Part shown: positions 17,005-24,330 of the stretch, in pieces
Layout: each line of letters begins with the position of its first letter
Position numbering within the stretch: position 1 is the first letter of the stretch
Made by a program: the position numbers and the translations under genes
Assembly: GCA_946627725.1 (NCBI GenBank)
Contig: CAMOVW010000003.1
Coordinates: 1 to 43,107 of the forward strand
Direction: 5' to 3'
Source of the DNA: an uncultured Clostridia bacterium
Lineage (GTDB): Bacteria; Bacillota; Clostridia; Oscillospirales; Acutalibacteraceae
DNA: 43,107 nt
Notes under the pieces: model-generated
Databases searched by the model: none
What the model was told of the DNA's origin: nothing
The model's input: the letters and a program-made list of their open reading frames with translations, nothing else

Positions 17005-17919
17005 TTATCTTACGATCTTTTCGCCGTCGAACAAAAACAGGCCGAAGCCGTCCCCGGCTTTGTTGCCCGCCTGCAGCCATTCGGCATAGGCTTTGCGCAG
17101 GGCGGTATCCTTGGGCCACTCGGCAAGGGGCAGATCGCTGTAATGGCCGAACACGCGCCAATCGTTGCCGAAATGGTCTTTCTCTTCCCAGCTCACGATC
17201 TCAAAATCATCCATAAACCGGCGGATATTCAGCCGCTCCGGCAGAAATTCTCTGTGGCGCGGGTACAGCAGCCAGGAACCGCAGCCGAACAGCACGTTGC
17301 CGTCCTCGAACAGATGGCTGTATACTTTATACGCCCGGCGGTAAGAATCGAACCGTACCTCGTCCGTAAGCGGAATGCCGTTGGACGGGATATGGAAGTT
17401 GATGTAGGTATCGCCCTTTTTCACCTTGCGGCCGCACTTCAATGTAAAATCGAAATCAAAGCCGTAGGTGCGCACCTCATACTGAAAACGTCCGTAGGCG
17501 AAACGGTCCAGCTTTAAAAAGCCGTTGTTCCAACCGGCCACAAAGGTGCCGGGCACGTGCTCGCACTCGATGCACTCCAGCAGCTTGCAGCGGAGATCAT
17601 CCACGCCCTCCTCAAACACGGAGAGCGGAATGCCCCTTTCGATATAGCGGGCTTTCAATATCTCGGTGCAGTTCATGATAAACACAAATTCCAGCGTATA
17701 TTCGCTGTAGCCCATCGCCTCCGCCAGCTCCTTCACCGCGTCCAGCGCACGGTCGAGATCCATGGTTTCCTCCACCATATAGGCGGTGAGAAGCGTATCG
17801 AACCGGTCGCCGAAGGCGGGCTCGTTATCGAGCCGGGTTTCAACCTCGGCGAAAAGGGTCTGCGCCTCTTCGGGATAAGCTTTCATTAAGTTTTTAACGT
17901 ACTCGGTATAGTGCTGCAT
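17005..17919 (-). CDS. Acyltransferase-like protein (NAT_N / GNAT-C type)
   Basis: A 304-residue protein. The C-terminal half contains TYINFHIPSNGIPLTDE, FGCGSWLLYPRHREFLPE and NIRRFMDDFEIVSWE. These agree with the GNAT-like C-terminal domain of proteins usually named 'acyltransferase domain-containing protein'; the N-terminal half is helical, as in the partner N-terminal domain. No enzymatic function has been firmly established for this group as far as I know. It is the first gene of the operon that continues with the SGNH hydrolase, ceramidase-like protein and transporter. Confidence 0.6.
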   Translation of the reverse strand: MQHYTEYVKNLMKAYPEEAQTLFAEVETRLDNEPAFGDRFDTLLTAYMVEETMDLDRALDAVKELAEAMGYSEYTLEFVFIMNCTEILKARYIERGIPLSVFEEGVDDLRCKLLECIECEHVPGTFVAGWNNGFLKLDRFAYGRFQYEVRTYGFDFDFTLKCGRKVKKGDTYINFHIPSNGIPLTDEVRFDSYRRAYKVYSHLFEDGNVLFGCGSWLLYPRHREFLPERLNIRRFMDDFEIVSWEEKDHFGNDWRVFGHYSDLPLAEWPKDTALRKAYAEWLQAGNKAGDGFGLFLFDGEKIVR

Positions 17920-17946
17920 TTTTTGCTATTCCCCCTTATACCGTTC

Positions 17947-17975
17947 AGTTTAACACTTTTCGGGGGTCAAGTAAA
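17947..17975 (-). promoter_or_regulatory. Promoter of the acyltransferase-SGNH-ceramidase-transporter operon
   Basis: TTTACT (17975-17970) and TAAACT (17952-17947) with a 17-bp spacer on the minus strand. The -35 element is the same hexamer as in the gltX promoter. Confidence 0.5.
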
Positions 17976-18059
17976 TATGTTTTTTGTAAATATTGCTTTT
18001 TTTCGCGGATGATGATAAAATGGATATAAATATTTATGAATATAAAAGGAGCGCCGCTT

Positions 18060-19043
18060 ATGTACGAAAAACTGACCGCCCTTCCCGTTTCGGAGAAAAA
18101 TTACGCCGAAACCATGAAAACAAAGGTGGAGCCTTATCTGGAAAGCATCGGCAAGCCCGGCTATTTCAAAAGCTTCGACTGCCGCCGCATCCATTACGAA
18201 AGCTACCTTGCCCCCGAAGCCATCGGCACGGTGGTGATCTCGCACGGGTTTACCGAGAGCGCGGAAAAATTCCGCGAGATGAGCTATAATTTCTTAACGA
18301 TGGGCTATAACGTATTTGCCATAGACCACCGCGGCCACGGCCTTTCTTACCGCAAGAACCCCGAAAAATACCAGATCGTTACGGTGGATAACTTTATCGA
18401 ATACGTTTACGACCTGCACTTTTTCGTTTCCACCGTGGTAAAGCCCGCCGTGGGGGATTCGCCGCTGTATCTGTACGCCCACTCCATGGGCGGCGCCGTT
18501 GCGGTGCAGTATCTGCAGACCTATAAGGGCGTATTCAAAAAGGCCGTGCTCTCCGCGCCGATGATCCAGGCCAACTCCGGCCCCATGAGCCCCGCCGCCA
18601 CGCTGGCGCTCACCGGCTTCTTCTGCGGCATCGGCAAGGCGGACGAGATGGTGTTCATCCACCACGGGTTCGACCCCGACCGCACCTGGGAACAGAGCCA
18701 CGATACCAGCAAAGCCCGGTTCTATTACTATCACGCCAAGCGCTGCGCCAGAAAAGAACTGCAGACCGCCTCCGCCTCTTACAGCTGGGTAAGGGAAGCC
18801 ATGCGGGTGGCAAAGAAAAATCTGGACCCCGAACGCAACAAGAACATCGATATCCCCGTGCTGCTCTGCCAACCGGAGGAGGATACCAGCGTGATCAGCG
18901 AAAAAGAAAACGAGTTCATCGCGCAGGTTCCGAACGGCAGACTGGTGCAGTTCAAAAACTGCCGCCACGAGATCTACGCCAGCGTAGACGACACCGTGCT
19001 GGAATACCTGCAGACCATTCAGGCGTTTCTTGCCGACCGATAA
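18060..19043 (+). CDS. Alpha/beta hydrolase (monoacylglycerol-lipase/lysophospholipase type)
   Basis: A 327-residue hydrolase of the Hydrolase_4 group. HGFTE forms the oxyanion loop, IDHRGHGLS follows it, AHSMGGAV holds the nucleophile Ser142, and CRHEIY near residue 303 the catalytic His; QPEEDT supplies the likely acid. Relatives cleave lysophospholipids or monoacylglycerols in the cytoplasm. The ATG at 18060 has AAGGAG 8 nt upstream; an in-frame ATG at 18036 lies before this site and is not used. It is divergent from the acyltransferase-like operon and ends before a bidirectional terminator. Confidence 0.9.
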   Translation: MYEKLTALPVSEKNYAETMKTKVEPYLESIGKPGYFKSFDCRRIHYESYLAPEAIGTVVISHGFTESAEKFREMSYNFLTMGYNVFAIDHRGHGLSYRKNPEKYQIVTVDNFIEYVYDLHFFVSTVVKPAVGDSPLYLYAHSMGGAVAVQYLQTYKGVFKKAVLSAPMIQANSGPMSPAATLALTGFFCGIGKADEMVFIHHGFDPDRTWEQSHDTSKARFYYYHAKRCARKELQTASASYSWVREAMRVAKKNLDPERNKNIDIPVLLCQPEEDTSVISEKENEFIAQVPNGRLVQFKNCRHEIYASVDDTVLEYLQTIQAFLADR

Positions 19044-19121
19044 TAACACACAGATAACCCACCCATATCGGAAAAATAACGGATCGTATCGATACATTCC
19101 GTCGCCCCTTGCAATAAAAAC

Positions 19122-19160
19122 AGCCGCCCTTTCGGTTTCCCGGGAAGGCGGCTTATTATT
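19122..19160. terminator. Bidirectional terminator between hydrolase and kinase genes
   Basis: AGCCGCC (19122-19128) pairs with GGCGGCT (19147-19153). On the plus strand TTATTATTCTTAT follows, on the minus strand GTTTTTATTG. It serves the two convergent genes. Confidence 0.75.
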
Positions 19161-19176
19161 CTTATATGCAGATTCA

Positions 19177-21171
19177 TTAAGAAACAACCGAAATGCTGAC
19201 AATATGCGGATTTGGGCCGTTATACCAATAGAGAAAACCTTCCAGATCGACCACGTCGCCGATCTTCAGTTTTTCAGCTGCTTCATATGCGGGAGACCCA
19301 TCCGGCGTAAGATAAGATTCTATACAAAAATCATAGATCTGATGATTCACAGATACCTTGAAATAGATATCGTCTCCAATGGAATCGCCTTTATATATAA
19401 TAGGCACATCATTTTCTTCGGCGTTCTGAGAAGCAACAACGGTAGCGCCTTTGAAAGATACCAATTCGTTCTGATGTTTTACAAGCTCATCTGTGCCGAG
19501 GAGATCGGTCACATCAATCGGTTCGGCGATATAGCTGCCTTCAATGACCTTAAAGGTAGCATCCATAATCTCAATCTCACCGCTCCATTCCGATTTAATC
19601 CCGGTAACCCTGATCTTTGTGCCGGGGGTAAGCAGTGCATAGTCTTTCTCAGAGCAATTCATCATGTAAAGGTAATAAGCGCCGTCTTCACTCTGCGCAT
19701 ATACGTTTGCAGTGTTATCCCACCAGTCTTGTTTTGCCTGAACGTAGGTTTCAATACAAACAGTTTCGTTGAGTTCAGCCGTCTCAAATTCCGCATGGGT
19801 CATAACACAAAACGCATCTGCATCGTTTGCGGCATCCGGAAGCGCAGCCGCGGGGTTAGCCGTATGCTCGTCTGTTGAATGCTTTGAAGGATCAGACGTA
19901 TCACGTCCGGAAATAAGGATAATGATCACAGCCGCAGCTACTGCCATAAAGACGCCGCAAGCGCCGAGAATCAGAGGCAATTTCCTTTTCTTTTTTGCGG
20001 GCAGATCCAACGGCGTATCGGGCGCCATGGCAGGTCCGGTCGGCATCCCGCCGCCCATCGGCGGCATGCGGTATGCCGCAGGTTGCCTTGCCGCAACCAT
20101 CGTTTCATCACTGTCGGCCTTATCAACAGACCGTGCGGGCCTTGCCTGTAAGGTGATCGACGGCTCAGACTCGGGATATGCCGCCGCATTCTGCTTTTCT
20201 GCACGGGCTGCCTCCAAATCACGGATCAGATCATCCATATTCTGATACCGCTGTTCTGCCTGTACTGCGAGCCCTTTCAGAAGCACCGCCCCATAATGCG
20301 GGCTTACTGTCTGCCGAAGCAGCTCCGGCGCGGTATCGTGGCTCAATCGCCCCATAGGTTCCTGCAGTTTTTTTCCGCACACCAAAAAGAATAAGGTAGC
20401 GCACATGGAATACACGTCTGACCACGGACCGATACGTTCCTCTGTGGAATAAAGCTCCGGCGGCGAATAGCCCCTCTTTATGATCACATTCTGTGTGTAA
20501 TCCCCTTGCGTATCCATCAACGATTTTACTGCGCCGAAATCCAATAATCTTGCGTTGCCCCTTTGGGCGGTAATCATAATGTTATCGGGACTGATATCGC
20601 GATGGATAAATCCTCGTGCATGGATATCCCGCAGGGCAAGCATGATCGGCATCAGCAGTTCCACAGCATCCCCGATCTGCATAACGCCACCCCGGCTTTT
20701 TACATATTCCCGCAGCGTAACACCTTCAACGTATTCCATAATGATATACGCAGTGTCGTTCTCTGGGAAGAAATCCAGCACGCGCACGATATCGCCGATA
20801 TCATCCAGCTGCCCCAAGCTTTGCGCCTCCTGCAGCGCCTTTTGTTTGCCGATATCAAAAATCTGACGCAAATCCTGCATCTCGGAACAGGTAACACGCA
20901 AACTTTTGTTTATATCACGGTTAACGCAACCTACCGGGAAATACTCCTTTACAGCGATCCGGCGGCGCAGCTGCGGATCAAACCCGGCATACGTTATACC
21001 GAAACCTCCTTCACCCAGCACCTTACCTACGATATAACGTCCCTGTAATTGTGTACCTACCGGAAGATAATTGATTTTGGGCTGATATAATGCGTTTCTT
21101 CCCCCGCAGCGTGGGCATATATCGCTGCCGTTCAGCGGTTGGAAGCATTTTATGCAATACGGAACTGCCAT
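19177..21171 (-). CDS. Membrane Ser/Thr protein kinase with zinc ribbon and OB-like outer domain
   Basis: A 664-residue protein. The N-terminus is a four-Cys zinc ribbon (C6, C9, C19, C22). The kinase domain (about 45-310) has GEGGFG, the catalytic Lys75 (AVKEY), HRDISPDN with Asp192 and Asn197, and LDFG at 210-213. A charged linker leads to one transmembrane helix (about 397-421). The outside part (about 440-664) looks like two OB-type beta-barrels (YVQAKQDWWDNTANVY..., VVDLEGFLYWYNG). Hanks-type kinases of this layout transmit extracytoplasmic signals by phosphorylating cytoplasmic targets; the ligand is unknown. The ATG at 21171 is chosen because the Zn ribbon starts there and GGGGAGA lies upstream. 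Confidence 0.9.
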   Translation of the reverse strand: MAVPYCIKCFQPLNGSDICPRCGGRNALYQPKINYLPVGTQLQGRYIVGKVLGEGGFGITYAGFDPQLRRRIAVKEYFPVGCVNRDINKSLRVTCSEMQDLRQIFDIGKQKALQEAQSLGQLDDIGDIVRVLDFFPENDTAYIIMEYVEGVTLREYVKSRGGVMQIGDAVELLMPIMLALRDIHARGFIHRDISPDNIMITAQRGNARLLDFGAVKSLMDTQGDYTQNVIIKRGYSPPELYSTEERIGPWSDVYSMCATLFFLVCGKKLQEPMGRLSHDTAPELLRQTVSPHYGAVLLKGLAVQAEQRYQNMDDLIRDLEAARAEKQNAAAYPESEPSITLQARPARSVDKADSDETMVAARQPAAYRMPPMGGGMPTGPAMAPDTPLDLPAKKKRKLPLILGACGVFMAVAAAVIIILISGRDTSDPSKHSTDEHTANPAAALPDAANDADAFCVMTHAEFETAELNETVCIETYVQAKQDWWDNTANVYAQSEDGAYYLYMMNCSEKDYALLTPGTKIRVTGIKSEWSGEIEIMDATFKVIEGSYIAEPIDVTDLLGTDELVKHQNELVSFKGATVVASQNAEENDVPIIYKGDSIGDDIYFKVSVNHQIYDFCIESYLTPDGSPAYEAAEKLKIGDVVDLEGFLYWYNGPNPHIVSISVVS

Positions 21172-21251
21172 GTGTGAAAGGTCTCCCCTCTTGTAAAAAA
21201 CGAAACAGAACCTGCCTGTTTCACAGATTGTTATATACAATAATTTATAAT

Positions 21252-21280
21252 ATTATACCATAGTTCTCTATCCTCTTCAA
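21252..21280 (-). promoter_or_regulatory. Promoter of the kinase gene
   Basis: TTGAAG (21280-21275) and TATAAT (21257-21252), 17-bp spacer, with an extended -10 (TGG before TATAAT), on the minus strand. Confidence 0.75.
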
Positions 21281-21324
21281 TATAAATCTTCCGTTTTCCC
21301 TTTTGTGCACGGAGTAATTTTCTC

Positions 21325-21353
21325 TTGATTTGTTATATTGTTAATGATACAAT
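21325..21353 (+). promoter_or_regulatory. Promoter of the VanY-type gene
   Basis: TTGATT (21325-21330) and TACAAT (21348-21353) with a 17-bp spacer. It is divergent from the kinase promoter, 68 bp away. Confidence 0.65.
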
Positions 21354-21385
21354 AATGCTACAAACATCAATTCGAGGGAAAAACC

Positions 21386-22750
21386 ATGAGATTCCGCAAA
21401 CCGATCTGCATTTTCGTTTTTATTCTGCTGGCGGCGCTGTTCGCCGTTTGCGCGCAGGCAGCAGCCGAACCCTGCGCCCACGAACAGACCACCCAAACCG
21501 TAATAACCGCCCCCACCTGCACCGAGAAAGGCAAAGCCGTGGTTACCTGCGACAACTGCGGCTATAAACGCAACGTTACCCTGAACGCGCTGGGGCATGA
21601 TTTTACGGTCACCCATATCGACCCCACCTGTACCGAAGAGGGCGCCGACGTGCGCGCCTGCAGCCGCTGCGACGTTTCCTTTTCGCTGCCGGTGGAACCG
21701 CTGGGGCATAACTATGCCACCACGCAGACGCTGCCCACCTGCACCGCCACCGGTACGCTTACAGACACCTGCACACGCTGCGGCGACGTTCAGACCTTTC
21801 CCATTCCGGCGCTGGGGCACAGCTTCGGCAGTTGGGAGACGGTGACCCCCGCCACATACCGTGCTGCCGGGCAGCAGAAGCGGACCTGCCGCCGCTGCTC
21901 TGAAACCGAAACGCTCCCCTTGCCGCAGCTGGCCCATCTGCCCGCCGACTACTGCCCCACCGGCGACGCGGATATGGACGGCGCCGTTACGGCGGCCGAC
22001 GCCCGCCTGATTCTGCGCCTTGCCCTGCGGTTTGACGACGGATTGGATTCCGAACAGCATGCCAATGCGGATTTTGACGGGGAAAACGGCGTTACCGCCG
22101 CCGACGCCCGTTACGCGCTGCGGGTTTCCGTAGGGCTGCACCCCTATGAGCCCACCCTTGCCGCCGGGTATACCTTTAAGGGCTACACCTCCAAAGGCTA
22201 CGCTCTTGCGGAAAAGGACGGCATGACCTATGTGGTGAGCCCCTACGGCTATACGCTGATCGCAAACAAAACCTATTCCCTGCCCTCTTCTTACGCCCCC
22301 GGCGGGCTGACCTCGGAATGCAGCGCCGCATTCAACCGGCTGGCAAACGCCGCGGCCTACAGCGGATTGAATATATACGTGATCTCAGGATACCGCTCCT
22401 ATTCGACGCAGTACAACCTTTATAACCGCTACGTGGCCGCCGACGGCAGAGCGGCGGCGGATACCTATTCCGCCCGCCCCGGCCATTCGGAACACCAGAC
22501 CGGCCTTGCCATGGACGTAAATTCCCTTTCCTCTTTCTTCGCCTACACCGCCGAAGGCCGCTGGCTGGCGGCAAACGCCCATAAGTACGGCTTTGTGATC
22601 CGCTACGCTGCGGATAAAGAGAATATCACCGGCTACATCTACGAACCCTGGCACATCCGCTACCTTGGCGTGGACCTCGCCACCGCCGTATACAACAGCG
22701 GCCTGTGCCTGGAAGAATTCTTCGGCATCACCTCGCAGTACAGCTATTAA
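21386..22750 (+). CDS. Secreted VanY-type D,D-carboxypeptidase with Cys repeats and dockerin
   Basis: A 454-residue exported protein. The signal peptide ends near AQAAA (about 27). Three Cys-rich repeats of the type H..F......CT..G....C..C follow (about 30-150). A two-repeat type I dockerin comes next (DADMDGAVTAADARLILRL and NADFDGENGVTAADARYALRV, about 193-245). The catalytic VanY domain (about 260-454) carries ISGYRSYSTQ, HSEHQTGLAMDV with zinc ligands His370 and Asp377, and EPWHIRY with Glu420 and His423. VanY enzymes trim the terminal D-Ala of peptidoglycan stems. The dockerin suggests docking on a cohesin-bearing surface protein; none is visible here. GAGGG precedes the ATG. Confidence 0.92.
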   Translation: MRFRKPICIFVFILLAALFAVCAQAAAEPCAHEQTTQTVITAPTCTEKGKAVVTCDNCGYKRNVTLNALGHDFTVTHIDPTCTEEGADVRACSRCDVSFSLPVEPLGHNYATTQTLPTCTATGTLTDTCTRCGDVQTFPIPALGHSFGSWETVTPATYRAAGQQKRTCRRCSETETLPLPQLAHLPADYCPTGDADMDGAVTAADARLILRLALRFDDGLDSEQHANADFDGENGVTAADARYALRVSVGLHPYEPTLAAGYTFKGYTSKGYALAEKDGMTYVVSPYGYTLIANKTYSLPSSYAPGGLTSECSAAFNRLANAAAYSGLNIYVISGYRSYSTQYNLYNRYVAADGRAAADTYSARPGHSEHQTGLAMDVNSLSSFFAYTAEGRWLAANAHKYGFVIRYAADKENITGYIYEPWHIRYLGVDLATAVYNSGLCLEEFFGITSQYSY

Positions 22751-22772
22751 GCCCCGCAACGATAAAGATAAC

Positions 22773-22802
22773 AAAACAGCTCTCGGTTTGAGGGCTGTTT
22801 TG
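22773..22802 (+). terminator. Terminator of the VanY-type gene
   Basis: AAAACAGC..CTC (22773-22784) pairs with GAG..GCTGTTTT (22790-22801) around a GGTTT loop; T-rich sequence lies in the 3' arm. It follows the stop codon by about 20 nt. Confidence 0.8.
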
Positions 22803-22841
22803 TATGTATTGGTGGAACCGAGAAATATATTGCAGTTTGTC

Positions 22842-23099
22842 GCGGGGTTCGCTGCGCTCACGGGAGGGTGCACCTTCGGTGCGGGAGAGTGCGCCTTACG
22901 GCGCGGGAGGGTGTGCCTGCGGCACGGGAGATGCGCCTTACGGCGCGGGAAAGATTCATTTTCCCTTGTAATTACCCCGCGAGCGTGAGCGAGCACACTC
23001 CCACGAGCGCAAGCGAGTAACCTCCCGTGAGCGAAGCGAACACCCTCCCGCGAACGTAGTGAGCACCCTCCCGTTCGCGAAGCGAACTCGAGCGTCAGC
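22842..23099. repeat. Array of short hairpin units in two opposite arms
   Basis: This gene-free stretch holds two arms of GC-rich repeats. In the left arm GGGAG recurs at 22862, 22883, 22905 and 22926 (period 21-22). Each unit encloses a five-base-pair hairpin: GCACC/GGTGC, GCGCC/GGCGC, GTGCC/GGCAC, GCGCC/GGCGC, where base changes are compensated on the other side. In the right arm the complement CTCCC recurs at 22998, 23022, 23045 and 23068 (period 23-24), joined to GAGCG..AGCGA-type sequence. The arms meet around an AT-rich centre (22950-22975). It is not a CRISPR (no constant repeat, no unique spacers). Function unknown. Confidence 0.8.
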
Positions 23100-23100
23100 G

Positions 23101-23116
23101 CGATAAATTATAATTT
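23101..23116 (+). repeat. 16-bp repeat, copy 1
   Basis: CGATAAATTATAATTT abuts the hairpin array. The same 16 bases occur inverted at 43054-43069. The core AAATTATAATTT is itself a palindrome. Confidence 0.5.
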
Positions 23117-23149
23117 GCTTCTCCCCCAAATGCCGCCCCACGCAACGCT

Positions 23150-24187
23150 TCACGTTCCAGACGTGACGTGCGTATACATTTTTTTTACGTCGGCGTTCAT
23201 GTGTACCGGTTTGAGGGTGATCTCCGGATGCGCTTTTGCAAACACAACAAACAGCTCGTGCGCAAAGCTCTGGCCCATCCATTCAAGCCCGCTGAAATCC
23301 AATTCCACCTCGCGGAAACGGTCCAGCCGCGTGAGCAGCCGCTTTGCCTGTGAGCGGGAAACCGGCGCGCTCTCAAAGTAATCGGCAAGAGGAATGCAGG
23401 TTCTGGTAAAACCGCCGTCCACGTCCGCATAAAGGTCGAAAACGTCTTTTGCGTGTTTTTGAGAGTCGTTCGCCAGCGTCATATAAACCGTGGTACCCCT
23501 GTCTGCGTGCGCTGATTCCGAGCGGATTTTCTCCGTGATCCTGTCTAAGCTGTCGCCTTCAAAGCGATTGTGCGTAAATACCCTTTCGGAAGAAAGGATC
23601 ACAAACGTATCCGCCAACCGGGAGGAAAAGAAGATGCCTTCGCCGGAATGCCGTGTTTCATCCGTGGTCATTTTACCCTTAAACAGTTCACCCACAGCCT
23701 CATCCACACTTTCAAATGAAAAATGATTTTTGATCTTTTCAAAGATCCCCACGCCGTTATCCGAAAGGCGTACCGTGGTTTCAAGGGCATTCTGCGTTAT
23801 ACCGATTTCAAGCGTTTCCGCTTCGGCGTGATCGATCACGTTGTTGATCATTTCTCCGCACAGATAATCCCAGATCCCCTGCACATTTTTCGGCAGCGTT
23901 CGAAGCAAGGGAAAAATATACCGATCGTAAACCCGGGTTTCACTTTGCAGCTCCCCCGCGCTGCGGCGCAGCACGGTTACGGTCGTTTTGGAAATCAAAC
24001 GGTATTCGTTGCGTTTTATTTTTTCGATGACGCCGTTATCTTCCAACGATTTCAGATATTTATATACGGAGGCGGGCGTAATGCCGAAAACATCGGCTGT
24101 ACGTTTTACAGCCGATGGCTGTTCCTCTTTGATCTTTTCAAGCAGATAGTGTTTTATCTGCGCTTTTTTATCTTCTGAAAACCCCAT
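23150..24187 (-). CDS. Winged-helix / ATPase / STAS-like DUF4325 regulator
   Basis: A 345-residue cytoplasmic protein. Residues of about 8-65 form a winged helix (AVKRTADVFGITPASVYKYLKSLEDNGVI). A histidine-kinase-type ATPase domain follows without a phosphorylatable His domain: GEMINNVIDHAEA is the N box and LSDNGVGIFEKIK the G1 box, and RHSGEGIFFSSRLAD resembles the G2 box. The C-terminal part (ELDFSGLEWMGQSFAHELF) matches the STAS-like DUF4325 domain. Relatives are thought to work in anti-sigma/partner-switch-like or defence regulation; this is inference. The start at 24187 has GAGGAG 9 nt upstream, and an ATG at 24208 would precede the predicted transcription start. It ends without an evident terminator before the repeat array. 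Confidence 0.88.
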   Translation of the reverse strand: MGFSEDKKAQIKHYLLEKIKEEQPSAVKRTADVFGITPASVYKYLKSLEDNGVIEKIKRNEYRLISKTTVTVLRRSAGELQSETRVYDRYIFPLLRTLPKNVQGIWDYLCGEMINNVIDHAEAETLEIGITQNALETTVRLSDNGVGIFEKIKNHFSFESVDEAVGELFKGKMTTDETRHSGEGIFFSSRLADTFVILSSERVFTHNRFEGDSLDRITEKIRSESAHADRGTTVYMTLANDSQKHAKDVFDLYADVDGGFTRTCIPLADYFESAPVSRSQAKRLLTRLDRFREVELDFSGLEWMGQSFAHELFVVFAKAHPEITLKPVHMNADVKKMYTHVTSGT

Positions 24188-24209
24188 GATAATCAACTCC
24201 TCTGCCATT

Positions 24210-24238
24210 ATTATATACCTGTATGCAAAAAATAGCAA
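24210..24238 (-). promoter_or_regulatory. Promoter of the winged-helix/ATPase gene
   Basis: TTGCTA (24238-24233) and a perfect TATAAT (24215-24210) with a 17-bp spacer on the minus strand. The leader is short; the ribosome site starts a few bases after the predicted transcription start near 24203. Confidence 0.75.
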
Positions 24239-24239
24239 T

Positions 24240-24297
24240 AGAAAATATACTTGATAAAAAAAGAAAATATACTTGAAATCGCTCAAGTATATTTTCT
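24240..24297. promoter_or_regulatory. Three copies of a 15-bp box upstream of the -35 element
   Basis: AGAAAATATACTTGA occurs at 24240-24254 and 24262-24276 in direct orientation (22 bp apart, about two helical turns) and inverted at 24283-24297. The first copy touches the -35 hexamer of the winged-helix/ATPase gene. This looks like an operator, possibly for the product itself. Confidence 0.7.
24255..24297 (-). terminator. Terminator of the flotillin gene
   Basis: Read on the minus strand, the second and third boxes form a 15-bp stem with a short loop, followed by TTTTTTT. It begins 34 nt after the flotillin stop codon. The same bases form part of the putative operator. Confidence 0.7.
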
Positions 24298-24330
24298 CTG
24301 TTGTTTTTATGCGATTGTATGGCGTTTGCG

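Noticed and set aside
22861-23090. CRISPR array
   Set aside because: The units are 21-24 bp with no unique spacers, they vary in sequence, and they run in two opposite arms. No cas gene is near.
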